A DNA stretch of 64,000 nt from Leuctra nigra. Lineage: Eukaryota; Arthropoda; Insecta; Plecoptera; Leuctridae. Below, piece by piece: positions 35,501 to 44,424 of this stretch. A program made the translations under genes and the position numbers. Each line of letters begins with the position of its first letter. The first letter of the stretch is position 1. The stretch is taken from positions 32,429,345 through 32,493,344 of the forward strand of contig OW203769.1 in the NCBI GenBank assembly GCA_934045905.1, given 5' to 3'. The notes beneath the pieces were generated by a model that was given only the letters and a program-made list of their open reading frames with translations, ran no database searches and was not told the origin of the DNA.

Positions 35501-38500
35501 ATCGCAGTGCATCTATTTGGGGAATTATAAATGTCAAAATATCCAAAAATTGGTCTAAGATTATTGAACTCATTAGGTATGCAGCAGAACATTTTTGGAA
35601 TTTTAAATCAATTGTAATCATTATAAACCTCTTTGACATGATCTGTCTATTTTCTTCCATATATTATTTTAAATGTGCTTATTTTCTTCGATGAAATCCT
35701 GATTTCGGGGAGGGGGGGGGGGGGGCATCTAGGAAAAGCCGAATACTTCCGAATACTGAAATCCCTCGCTCGGCTCAACCTTTAGAAGTGAGTATTGTAT
35801 AGACGTTGCCCTCGGCCTACCCCTGAATACGCCCTTGGCTCTCGGAAGTCTGTTAGAATGACGACCTTGACATCTACTGTAAACTGCTTAACTCAATTTT
35901 GAATAAGGTTTTAATAAATTGTTTCCAAGATTGCTGGATGACAATCAAATAGTGGCTTGACTTTATGTTTCAATGTCGATCGTTCACTAGAATAATATGG
36001 CGCTGACGGGAGCCATTACGATGGACATTTTTGCTCTTCAAAAATTAGCATGAGCAGCATAGGAACTTGACGCTCTTCCATTGTGTAGTGGTGGGGGTAG
36101 TGTTGGTCTAGTCTCTTTAATTTGGAGTTACTTCGTAGGAATTAGGTGAATGTATGTTGTTTGGTCCACGAATGTCCTAGTGGACTATGCTCAAACGAGG
36201 ATCCATTGTAATAGATTTCTGGAGTCTGTGATACCGTAATTAGTGGCCACGAATCTTTTATTTTTGTTTGTAGTTCTGTTCAAGTTCATGACGTCACGTG
36301 ATATGACGTCACGTGATACGCCACGTGATCCATGGCGCACGTGATATGACGTCACGTGTGACGTCACTTGATCCATGACGTGTGTTGCAGCTTGGACCTG
36401 GAGAGTCACGTCTACTTCTTCGGCATCGAGATCCCCGAGCTGTTCTTCATCCCCGCCTACGTCATCGACCGCTTGGGCGCCGGTCACGGCCCATTGAACT
36501 GCAGTGCCAGTGAGTCTTAAGCTGGCTTTCCATGATCCGTCATCTTCCGTCAACGTCCGACACCGTCCGACGAAAACGACCACGTGACCCGTCTCGACCA
36601 ATCAGAGCCATCCCCAAAAATCTCGGACGGCGAGGGATTGGTCGAGACGGGTCACGTGGTCGTTTTCGTCGGACGGTGTCGGACGTTGACGGAAGATGAC
36701 GGATCATGGAAAGCCAGCTTTAAACACTATAGTGCAACATACACGACCCTCCAGATACTTGCTTCAATAATACCGAGTGGCCCCAAAAAAACTCACAATG
36801 GGCGAGACATCGATGTGACGAAACTACTCCACAAATAGGCTCAAAATTTCACATAATATAGACAAAATATTAAGGATTGTTGTGTGAAAGTTTCAAAAAC
36901 ACTTATTTCGTAGGAAAAAAGTTACAGCTGCTGGAATTTGGTTGTCGAAAAATCGATTATAAACGGAGCCTTGGCCATTGGCCGGGACGCTGTTTCTTCA
37001 AAACTACTTACGATATCGAGTTGAAAATTGCACAAATTATTCAAAATATTTTTCCATCAATTGTGTAAAAATGTCAATACATTTGGATCGTTGAAGCAAA
37101 AGTTGTCTTGAAGTTGAGCTTAAAAGCAAAATATGCGGGAGATAATTTCACAGTTTTATTACACACGATAATTTGAAAAGTGAAATTATCTTTAGGATTT
37201 TCTGCCCTTTTAAGCTGAACTTCAGGATACCATAACTTTAGTTCCATTGACCCAAATGTTTTAAAATGTTACACAATTGATATCAATATATTTTGAATAA
37301 TATTTATAATTTTCAGCTTGATATCGTTAGTATTCTTGAATAAACAGCGTCCTGAAGTCCCGAACAATTGACGTTCTGAAGGCGCGTTGTTTGAGCTCCG
37401 TATAATCGACTTTCCAACACCAAATTGGAACAGCTGTAACTTAATTTTCCTACATAATTTTTGCTTTAGAAACTTTTACACATCAAACCATAGTATGTAA
37501 TGTTTACTATGTGAAGTTTTCGGTCCGGTTTGTGCAGAAGTATCGTCACAGCAATGTCTCGCCCATTGTGCGTTTTTTGGGGCCACCCGGTACTAGTGTC
37601 AGAAATAACAGGGACGGGCGTCCACAGGGAGGGGCAAGGCCCCCCCCCCTTGCCCTGGATGTCATGAAAACCTAATATTTGTGTGGTGTGCATACGTTTA
37701 CGTATAGTTTGATTTCGTATGCAAAAAATCTCAGATAAATGAATTACAAAGGGTCAAAAACAAAAAAAGCCCTGCGGGGCAAGGTGAGGGCATGCCCTCC
37801 ACCCCCCCCCCACAAAGTGTAAAATTTTTAAAAAAATATTCAATATCAATATCAATATAAAATATCAATATTTTGAATATTGAATATATTTTTATTGTCA
37901 GAAGCATGACTTCTGATATTCCTCTCTACTGACACTTGTTGCCTGTTACAGAACATGTGAGCGTTGACGTGAAGCTGTCCGCCACCACGGACACATCTAG
38001 CGGGATGGACTTCTTCTTCTTCGACAGCGTGGAGGTCAGACTCAAGGTCACGGACTTGACCGTGCGCGTCAAGAACCTCCTCGACCCGAGCTTGAGTGAG
38101 TTCAACCAGAAATCATGTAGTGTATCTTGAGAAATAAGGTGTAAATAAGTAATTAAGGATGCTCAACCAATCGAACATTCCAAAATTAAGTATAAATGAA
38201 TCATAAAATGTCATTTAACTTGCAACCCCTGTCGTATAGCGAGGTTTCAATTTATTGCCTTCCGAGAATGAACAAAACTGTAACACAGGAGGTATAGGGA
38301 AATCATTTAGTTTTTGGTTGATAACTTTTAAAATAGCACACATTGGTATTGTTTTAAATTTTTTTTCCTAATAGAATGTCAAACTATCTCTCTAGAAATC
38401 AGTGTTTTGAAAAAACGTTGAACCTCAGTAAAATTCAAAACTCAAAAATAGCATGGAAATCGTCATGATTTTAATGGCCCCCATAAGACGACGACATGTT

Positions 38501-40101
38501 AAAAATATGAATTTATAACTACAATATCTCAAAATCTAGACACGAGAAGTTGTTCATATTTCACAGTATCGTGTAAACAGTGCTTATTGATTATTGATTT
38601 TTGAACCTCTGCCAAAATAAGCTCATTTGGAATTTGTGATTTAACAGTTGTGCTACCTTAATGGCGTAGGGTGATACTAGCGCTCGGCCGTTTTAGAAAA
38701 TTGAGAGAGAAAAATTGTTTCATAAGTGTGTGTAACTTTTACAGGATGTTCACAGGATCAGTCTGATTGTATATCAGTGCACTTTTTTATTTTTGCTTAT
38801 TGCATCGTTAATTAGGCGCCGGTTATTCAACAAAACCGCGCAAAACGATGAAATTTGCGATACGATTGGAGACCAAACCCGTGAACCAATTGATCTCAAA
38901 TTTTAATCATGATTTGATGTAAGACAAACTTAGGGTTATCCCTTGGCAAATTTTTGAAATTTTATTTTATACGGCGCCCAGGGAGACGAGAAAATAGCTT
39001 ATTTTTCACCAAAAATCCACCAATTATTACTAATTAACGAAACAAAAAATTAAAAATGTACCAAGGGATAACCCTAAGTTTGTCTTTTATCTAATCACGA
39101 TTAAAATTTCAAATAATTTGGTCTACCCATTTCGTCTCCAATCGTATCGCAAAAAGTGTCTACAAAAAGCAACAAAATCGCTTGCGCTTGCAGCGTCACA
39201 TGACTGCGTGCAGTTGTCCTATACATGAGGGGTCAGGTGCAAAGCCTAGCCATCTCCACTTTGATTCGTTCGGATAGAAACCACTTGCATTTCCAATACA
39301 AATAACCGGCGAAATATGTGTTCAATCATTCCACGTTTTGAATCTGAAGATTTGTTTTTGAGCTTGACATTGTATATGAATAGAGAATCTATCGTCACTG
39401 ACAAATTTACAAACCAGCCATTACCAAAAGTAGTTTGATTCTTAGATACTGGCTCTAATAGAAAGAGTAAACTGTACAATTGTAAGTTGTAAAGTTCTTT
39501 CCACTTTTGGGGTAGAAAAATGTCTTGAAAAAAATGATGCGCCAAGTTCTTATAAAGTATTTTCTCTGTGTTTAAACTATTATTTCAAAGATACGATTAA
39601 ATATTTGGAAATGTCATTGACTTGGCTCCATTTTTTATGTCACTCCTTTACGATGTTGATTATTTTTAAAGGAAAGAGACTTGGCTGCCTTTTTTACACG
39701 GAGTGTTATTTTCTGGGATAATGTTTAGAAAATAGAGAATTAAAAGTGTATATTATTATCACGTATCTCACTTTAAATCGTTAGAATGCAATTATAAAGA
39801 AATCTTTTTGTTTGATATTTCGTACCGGAGGTTTGATGTTGCACAGTACATGTACTGTGTATTGTGTAGGGGTACATGTACTGTGTACTGTAAGAGTACT
39901 GTGTATGTAGCAACAAATGGCTTTACTTTCCTATGACGTATATCTCGCTTGCTTCCAGACAAAGAGATCAACGCCCAAGCCCAGGAGCTTCTTGCCTCCA
40001 TCTTGCCAAAGCTTCAGCGCCATCTTGCTGACGCGATCTTCGATGTTGCCAACAAGATAGCAATGAATATCTCCAAGAACAAGCACATAACCAAGCATTA
40101 A
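23493..40101 (+). CDS. Gene B: complete takeout/JHBP-family protein, six exons
   Basis: Join 23493-23553, 30699-30791, 35205-35334, 36391-36509, 37952-38095, 39959-40101. The coding length is 690 nt (229 residues), usual for the family. Residues 1-17 form a signal peptide (MARVLVLLAVCLAVAWA) with cleavage likely after AWA. Residues 22-51 are the Cys exon. GIPEL is at 52-56, followed by the beta-rich JHBP fold and a C-terminal amphipathic helix (184-229). All introns are GT-AG with phases 1,1,2,1,1. The intron lengths are about 7.1, 4.4, 1.1, 1.4 and 1.9 kb. Oddities: the second conserved N-terminal Cys is Phe37 (TCMNSDDNLEHFV), and the tail is NISKNKHITKH in place of Y-x-x-LFP. It is likely a secreted hydrophobic-ligand carrier; the ligand is unknown. 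Confidence 0.9.
23554..24039. other. Start of gene B intron 1, no feature seen
   Basis: AT-rich intron sequence after the gtaagt donor. Confidence 0.4.
24048..24560. mobile_element. hAT-type element, 513 bp, gene B intron 1
   Basis: Termini CAGTGGTACTCAACCTTTTT and ...GGTTGAGTACCTACCACTG, a Charlie-like hAT end, with perfect 8-bp duplication GTTTGGAG (24040-24047, 24561-24568). Internal marks (ggcgggccgca, agccccgcagggcgttttt) recur in many fragments of the window. Confidence 0.9.
24839..26018. repeat. Large direct duplication, copy 1 (gene B intron 1)
   Basis: Runs from gagccccgccatgtaataca to ctcaaggtcaaaactgtg. The same order of sequence recurs at 26046-27912. The type of sequence is unknown; there is no protein and no LTR-like TG/CA ends. 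Confidence 0.85.
26046..27912. repeat. Large direct duplication, copy 2, with an extra element
   Basis: Collinear with 24839-26018 apart from the element 26658-27315 inserted after caagactga, where copy 1 reads straight through (caaagactgagtagtag). Small indels separate the copies. Confidence 0.85.
26658..27315. mobile_element. TIR element present only in duplication copy 2
   Basis: Perfect inverted ends of about 25 bp: TACCCCTTCTACACGCTCAC at the left and GTGAGCGTGTAGAAGGGGTA at the right; 658 bp, no protein. tga lies on both sides, but the target duplication is unclear because of extra bases tgccgta. Confidence 0.78.
27927..27948. repeat. ATT microsatellite
   Basis: attattattattattattatt within gene B intron 1, just after duplication copy 2. 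Confidence 0.8.
28237..28390. mobile_element. Family X fragment
   Basis: gaggaaaacgctctgtgtaa then gcgttgataagcgaacc and gcgatttcatatgcgtgcg. Confidence 0.5.
28399..28967. mobile_element. GGTGCTGCAAGCG-family copy, gene B intron 1
   Basis: Starts aaggtgctgcaagcgcgagc and runs in the opposite orientation to 42631, ending near tctcaattttctaaaaca. It is joined at its left to a family X fragment (28237-28390). Confidence 0.7.
29302..29904. mobile_element. hAT-type element, 603 bp, gene B intron 1
   Basis: Termini CAGTGTTTAATCCAGACAT and ...TGCCTGGATTCAACACTG with perfect 8-bp duplication GATACACC (29294-29301, 29905-29912). It contains G and C homopolymer tracts and the short GC hairpin ggggcgcatagcccc. 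Non-autonomous. Confidence 0.88.
30087..30622. mobile_element. TTAA-flanked MITE, gene B intron 1
   Basis: ttaaGGTAGAACCACC at the left and GCTCCACCttaa at the right (TTAA 30083-30086, 30623-30626). The interior (ggaaaatcatttcg, cttatggcggaaaaa) is related to 38270-38655 and 51110-51270. It ends 76 bp before exon 2. Confidence 0.7.
30699..30791 (+). CDS. Gene B exon 2: N-terminal Cys exon
   Basis: 93 nt, exactly the length of the gene C counterpart, after gcttgcag and before gtgagt. It encodes SNMDTCMNSDDNLEHFVLNY then IDRLRPNLMK. The first family Cys is present; the position of the second holds Phe. Confidence 0.88.
30878..31802. mobile_element. GGTGCTGCAAGCG-family repeat, gene B intron 2
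   Basis: Host of the palindromic MITE. It carries ggatacgattggagacaaaa, attttaatcatgattagata and gataaccccaagtttgtctt as in the complete copies at 42631 and 48332. It starts about 86 bp after exon 2. Confidence 0.65.
31043..31494. mobile_element. Palindromic TTAA MITE, about 210-bp arms, nested
   Basis: Ends ggccggtcatatatttt and its inverse near gaccgccc, with TTAA at 31039-31042 and 31495-31498. The arms are nearly perfect (tttcttgctttttcgatatt against aatatcgaaaaagcaagaaa). It sits in a host repeat that elsewhere reads cgttaattagtaataat, so the empty site is known. Confidence 0.85.
32636..32824. repeat. Inverted repeat with retroelement-like core
   Basis: gatgtcggtgcttcggttga and aactgttt-type sequence at the left mirror gtggagcttcaaccga and cgacgacatca at the right. 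The core holds gccgaaacgtcgtggcaaa, a type often seen in insect retroelement 3' ends. Confidence 0.45.
32848..32946. mobile_element. Small palindromic MITE
   Basis: aaaccctac, acaacgcc and gtactaaatat are mirrored by atatttagtac, ggcgttgt and gtagggttt. Confidence 0.7.
33031..33142. mobile_element. Small palindromic MITE
   Basis: tggcgttttccactggctgc at the left against ccagtgaaaaacgcca at the right, with ta/tta around. Confidence 0.7.
33143..35204. other. Gene B intron 2, distal part, AT-rich
   Basis: No repeat or exon recognised except the last 200 bp, which become less AT-rich towards the exon 3 acceptor. Confidence 0.4.
35205..35334 (+). CDS. Gene B exon 3: GIPEL exon
   Basis: 130 nt, phase 1 to 2, between gcgcag and gtgagt. 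It encodes IPELGVPALEPLRIKLPISI then GVLAVGHDVLVHGAGGFKIN. The GIPEL-P-x-EPL motif marks the start of the JHBP fold. It is nine bases shorter than the gene C equivalent (139 nt), an in-frame difference. Confidence 0.88.
35397..35837. mobile_element. hAT-type element, 441 bp, gene B intron 3
   Basis: Termini CAAGGGCGTATCCAGGA and ...CCTGAATACGCCCTTG with perfect 8-bp duplication GCTCTCGG (35389-35396, 35838-35845). It starts 62 bp after the exon 3 donor. The interior resembles the 29302 element (ggggaattataaatg, caaaatatccaaaaa). Confidence 0.88.
36287..36380. promoter_or_regulatory. CRE/E-box repeat cluster before gene B exon 4
   Basis: tgacgtcacgtgatatgacg-type units repeat, giving several TGACGTCA palindromes interleaved with CACGTG. 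They stop about 10 bp before the exon acceptor. TGACGTCA is the CREB/ATF site and CACGTG the bHLH E-box; any function here is inference. A shorter relative (atgacgtcactgatctt) precedes exon 4 of gene A at 1450-1475. Confidence 0.5.
36391..36509 (+). CDS. Gene B exon 4
   Basis: 119 nt, phase 2 to 1. It encodes LDLESHVYFFGIEIPELFFI then PAYVIDRLGAGHGPLNCSA. It is 15 nt (5 codons) shorter than in genes A and C, with the central D-x-x-GRGP strand reduced. A CRE/E-box repeat cluster precedes it and a palindromic element starts 11 bp after its end. Confidence 0.88.
36521..36719. mobile_element. Palindromic TTAA MITE just after gene B exon 4
   Basis: gctggctttccatgatccgt at the left and acggatcatggaaagccagc at the right, with perfect arms of about 75 bp and a short loop. 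ttaa is before it (36517-36520) and after it (36720-36723). It begins 11 bp after the exon boundary. Confidence 0.82.
36724..37596. other. Gene B intron 4, weak inverted repeat
   Basis: ggccccaaaaaactcacaat (36780) is mirrored by cattgtgcgttttttggggc (37565), suggesting an old foldback element of about 800 bp. No protein. Confidence 0.45.
37597..37830. mobile_element. hAT-like fragment, gene B intron 4
   Basis: cagggacgggcgtccacagg, poly-C, and the gccctgcggggcaagg mark of the local hAT family. Confidence 0.4.
37952..38095 (+). CDS. Gene B exon 5
   Basis: 144 nt between ttacag and gtgagt, phase 1 to 1. It encodes HVSVDVKLSATTDTSSGMDF, FFFDSVEVRLKVTDLTVRVK and NLLDPSL. It is the single-copy paralogue of the exon amplified nine-fold in gene A. 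Confidence 0.88.
38667..39196. mobile_element. GGTGCTGCAAGCG-family copy, gene B intron 5
   Basis: Nearly full length, from ggtgatactagcgctcgg to cgcttgcagcg. The terminal TTAA is lost. It is preceded at 38270-38655 by a partial relative of the 30087 element. Confidence 0.72.
39841..39906. repeat. Tandem/palindromic acatgtactgtgta cluster before gene B exon 6
   Basis: acagtacatgtactgtgtat is followed by ggtacatgtactgtgtactg and gtactgtgtatg, ending about 50 bp before the acceptor at 39958. Confidence 0.6.
39959..40101 (+). CDS. Gene B exon 6 (last coding exon)
   Basis: 143 nt after gcttccag, ending TAA. It encodes KEINAQAQELLASILPKLQR, HLADAIFDVANKIAMNIS and KNKHITKH. The helix is conserved, but the C-terminal LFP motif of A and C is replaced by a basic tail. 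Confidence 0.88.
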
Positions 40102-40320
40102 TCCACTCAATTTCACTTCCGATGTTGGCTGCAATGCACTCATGTCAGCGGCGACATAGCCAATAGGGTGAGAGAGGACACTAGAATTCCACGGAATTCA
40201 CGTGAGGGTACTTAATAAGTAGATACTTTTAATTATAATTTTAAACTATGTAGTTTAAGCTTTCACCAAACTTACTAAACAATAATTTTGTTTGCTTTTT
40301 TCAATGCTGGTTAGTACATA
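40102..40320 (+). other. Gene B 3'UTR-like region, homologous to gene A 3' flank
   Basis: The 40102-40145 stretch (caatttcacttccgatgttg...) matches the 41-nt UTR part of the 101-bp unit in gene A. The 40230-40310 stretch (tttcaccaaacttac, ttttgtttgcttttttcaa) matches 7214-7270 just after that array. This shows the ancestral, non-amplified arrangement. No convincing AATAAA was seen close to the stop. Confidence 0.6.
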
Positions 40321-40823
40321 ATACGTATACTTCACTCTGCGACTTTTGTGATCCTATTTGTAGATAATCCTTATTTAAGAGAGCCAGCCATTTGAGTGGC
40401 GTTCGCATCAGAGCGAATAGTGGAAAGCGGCATCTCAGTTTCTGGATTTGTATTGGCTAATATAAAAATCTTTCGCTTTCTGCTAACTGCGCATGTGAAC
40501 GCCGCTTCAGACCGTTTTTGCGTTTTGCGTTCGGTTTGTTTTTTCAAACCAAACACAAGTCTGAGACTTTTTATTGGTTTTAATAGATTAAAGCGCAAAA
40601 CACAAACGCAAGAATGGTCGTTGTGAACCCAGCTTAACACATATGATCTCAAACAATTTACCCAGAAAGGTAAGATTTTATTGTAACTAAGAAAGTAGAA
40701 GAAAAGGAAGAAAAGATATTTTTGCTATGAATTTTATGAAAATTTGTCATGGTAAGGGAATTCTTGAAAATGTTGATTAAGGTATAGGGAGAGTTTGGTA
40801 CCCGTGGCAGATACAGGTACATA

Positions 40824-41837
40824 CACTTGACACAACTAAAAGCGGTATTTGAGCGGAATGGATTGGTTATTGGCTTGAAAATACCGGTTTTTGTTTGGCC
40901 AAGTGTACGTTTTGCGCATGAGGTCGGAAATTACGTCACTATGAGGGAACAACATGGCATTTTGTACGTTGAGAAGTCTAGGAAAATAGTTTGTTGTTGA
41001 ATTTACAATACTTATTATTGTTTACAAACATTTCAACTATGTATATTTAAATTAAAGATTCGTGAAATGTCTTGTAACTTGCAACTTTCGACGTGTATTG
41101 AATTTCAATTTTATGTCTTCAGAATTACGAAGATATTATATAGATTTGGTGTCTAACATTTAAAAACTTCCAGGTACTTTCACTCAGTAGATCACTCAGT
41201 ATAGGTATATTTGATAGATATCTGAACTAATAAGCTTTTTTAATAGATCTTTTCCTTGTCACCAAATAAATGCAAGAACAAGTGGCAAATGTGGAACTGA
41301 TTCCAAGATATCACTTTATAATTTGATTTAGTCCCATCTTTCAATATAACAAGTTAAAAAATCAAAGTAATTTTATTTGTGAGTATCTAACCAAATTCTA
41401 AAACTATGCGTATTAAACATTAATGTAATTTTATTGAGATTTGCAGGATGTACAACTATAAGTACCTGGGAGTTTTTAAAAGTTAGACACCAAATCAGCT
41501 ATATAATATCACAATACCTCCTGTGTTAAAATTTCTTCATATTCTGAAGACCTAAAATTGAAATTCAATATTCGTCAAAAGTTGCAAGTACTAGGCATTT
41601 TATGAATCTTTAATATTTAAATATAGTTGGTGTTTGTAAAAAATGATAAATATTGTTAATTAGTAGGTAGTTAAAATAATAGACTTCTTCTCAACGTACA
41701 AAATGCCATGTTAATCCCTCATAGTGACGTAATATCCTACCTCATGTGCAATACGCACACTTGGCCAAACAAAAATCGGTATTCTCAAGCCAATAGCCAA
41801 TCCATTTCGCTCAAATACCGTTTTTAGTTGTGTCAAG
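40824..41837. mobile_element. Long foldback element, B-C intergenic region
   Basis: CACTTGACACAACTAAAA at the left and TTTTTAGTTGTGTCAAG at the right, flanked by TA. The arms extend several hundred bases (ggccaagtgtacgt / gcacacttggccaaac; ggcattttgtacgttgagaa / ttctcaacgtacaaaatgcc). It shares the GGCCAAGTG block with the 21386 element. Confidence 0.75.
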
Positions 41838-41981
41838 TATATTGCATGTATTTGCCATCAGCGGGTACATAAAAATAATATAAGAATATTAATGAGAATG
41901 TAGGTTTCTTTGGAAAACTTCCATGGAGTCAGGATGATCCATTGTAGGTAGATGGATCTACCTACAGAGATACATGGACAA

Positions 41982-42480
41982 AAAATTAAATATTTTTGTA
42001 TTCACTTTGTATTACTGTTTGTTAGTATGATTCTAATGTTCCAATTGATTAGAAAGACATACAGACAGTCAGTAAAAAGTGTGTACAAAAATGATTGTAC
42101 CCCTGTTGTTATTAAACAAAATGCTTTCAATATATATTGATATTGTTATGCCAAAAATGTGCCTTAAATTTACCTAACATTTGATCAAGTATGTGGGTGC
42201 TGAACTTTCTCATTGTCTTGATAACAGTATTAAATATTTTTGTATGCACTTTGTATTGCTGGTTGCATGTATGATTCTAATGATCCAATGACGTACAATG
42301 GATCATTAGAAAGACTACAGGCAGTCAGTAATACAAAGTGTGTACAAAAATGTGCCTTAAACAACACTTTGTATGCATTTTCTTTAACAACACGAGGGGT
42401 ACGAAATGCCTTCAATATATTATTGTTATGCCAAATTGTGCAAAATATTGAAAATTTGATCGGTGCCTTCCGTGTCAAAC
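41982..42480. repeat. Two direct repeats of about 110-200 bp
   Basis: taaatatttttgtat-cactttgtatt and gattctaatg-tccaat, then cagtcagtaa and gtgtgtacaaaaatg, occur at 41986-42093 and again at 42231-42352. Each is partly palindromic. Confidence 0.55.
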
Positions 42481-42630
42481 CCTCTTCTTGTCCCGATTGA
42501 CCAAAGGTGGGCGTTGCCTTATGAAAAACAATATTTTACCATGGCAACTCTAGAGTTCTTGAAAAATAACAATTTGTCACTCTGACAAATGAAATTCAGA
42601 AAGATCCAAGAAATATCTCACCGCACTTAA

Positions 42631-43159
42631 GGTGATACAAGCGCTCGGCCGTTTTAGAAAATTGAGAGAGAAAAATTGTTTCATAAGTGAGCGTAACTTT
42701 TACAGGATGTTCACATTATCAGTCTGATTGTTTATTAGTAGCACTTTTTCATTTTTGCTTATTGCATCGTTAATTAGGCGCCGGTAATTCAACAAAACCG
42801 CGCACAACTATGAAATTTGCGATACGATTGGAGACCAAACCCGTAAACCAATTGATCTCAAATTTTAATCATGATTAGATGAAAGACAAACTTAGGGTTA
42901 TCACTTGGCACATTTTTGAAATTTAATTTTATACGGCGCCCAGGGAGACAAGAAAATAGCTCATTTTTCACCAAAAATCCACAAATTATTACTAATTAAC
43001 GAAACAAAAAATAAAAAATGCATCAAGGGATAACCCTAAGTTTATCTTTTATCTAATCACGATTAAAATTTCAAATAATTTGGTCTACCCATTTCGTCTC
43101 CAATCGTATCGCAAAAAGTGTCTACAAAAAGCAGCAAAATCGCTCGCGCTTGCAGCACC
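42631..43159. mobile_element. GGTGCTGCAAGCG-family foldback, 529 bp, TTAA-flanked
   Basis: ttaaGGTGATACAAGCGCTCGG ... CTTGCAGCACCttaa. The two halves are inverse: gagaccaaacccgtaaacca with aaacttagggttatc against gataaccctaagttt and tggtctacccatttcgtctc. This is a complete copy. Confidence 0.82.
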
Positions 43160-43738
43160 TTAAAACAGTAGTCATTCTATTTTTAATTATAAACTCTTAT
43201 AAATCTTGTTTGATGATATGCTGGACAATTATTACAGAGATACAACGAAACAAAGTATATTTTGACAGGTATGTTGCCAAAGCGTTTGACATGGCAATAT
43301 CGTCTGTCTGTGGAGGGTTTATAGTTAACTTAAAAAGGCCCTACCTCTATTCTAAGAAGTTAATTAAGACTTACAATATTTAAGTAGATAATTTAATGCA
43401 TTACTATTATTAATGACAGTTTGTAGACTCTAAAACTGTTAAATTCTGTAATAATTCAACATTGTTCTAAGAATGTCATGTGTACAAACTTGTCAGCCAT
43501 CTTTTATTATGGTCTCTGTTGATAATGTCGTAGGGTGAGGAGATCTACATTTTGTCAATAACTAATAAATAATAAGCAGTATTAGTAAGGTATATTAAGT
43601 AATTGTGTGTGCACTCTGTACTGCCTGTTGGGTTATTACAAATATATGTACTGCCATTTAATCACACTCTGAAATTCAAATTGGGACATTTCAATATCTA
43701 GCCAATGAAACAGCGTATTGAATAAAACTCTGGGATCC

Positions 43739-44424
43739 TTAGTCCAGTAATTCTAGTGAAATAATCAGCATAACCCACCACTAATTGCAACAGAAGCGTT
43801 TTTGGTACCGTTTGATTCAGAATAGTGTCCTCTACAACATATCCAAAATCGACCAAAATCGCTGTACGGAAAATGGGTTTTAATGACTTTTTAAGTAAAT
43901 TTCCCATGTTAATTCCATCTTACAAAAAAACTTTTTTTCATGTAACTCCGATTTTGACGAAACTTGGCAGAATTGTTTAACATCCTAAATAAACACAAAT
44001 AGCTCTCTGAGCATTTTCCTCTAAATCTCATCGTTTGGGAAATATGGACCTCGCAAAACGTCAAATTACACTCAAAGTGACCTATAAATCGACGAAAACT
44101 GACTAAAATATGACTTTTCAATGGTCCATATTTCCCAAACGATGAGATTTAGAGGAAAACTATAAGAGAGCTATTTGTGTTTATTAAGGATGTTGAACAA
44201 TTCTGCCAAGTTTCGTCAAAATCGAAGTTACATGAAAAAAAGTTTTTTTGCAAGATGGAATTAACATGGGAAATTAACTTAAAAGGTCATTAAAACCCTT
44301 TTTCCGTACAGCGATTTTGGTCGATTTTGGATATGTTGTAGAGGACATTTTTCTGAATCGATTCATATATTGAAACGTTCTGTTGCAATTAGTGGTAGGT
44401 ATAATCACACAATTACTGGACTAA
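43739..44424. mobile_element. Long inverted repeat, about 300-bp arms
   Basis: TTAGTCCAGTAATT at the left and AATTACTGGACTAA at the right. The arms are nearly perfect (gtccatatttcccaaacgat against atcgtttgggaaatatggac). It would fold into a long hairpin if transcribed; no protein. Confidence 0.8.

Noticed and set aside
36191..36838. Open frames of 136 (-) and 84 (+) codons sharing VETGHVVVFVGRCRTLTEDD
   Set aside because: The same peptide on both strands comes from the palindromic MITE after gene B exon 4; the rest is the antisense of that exon.
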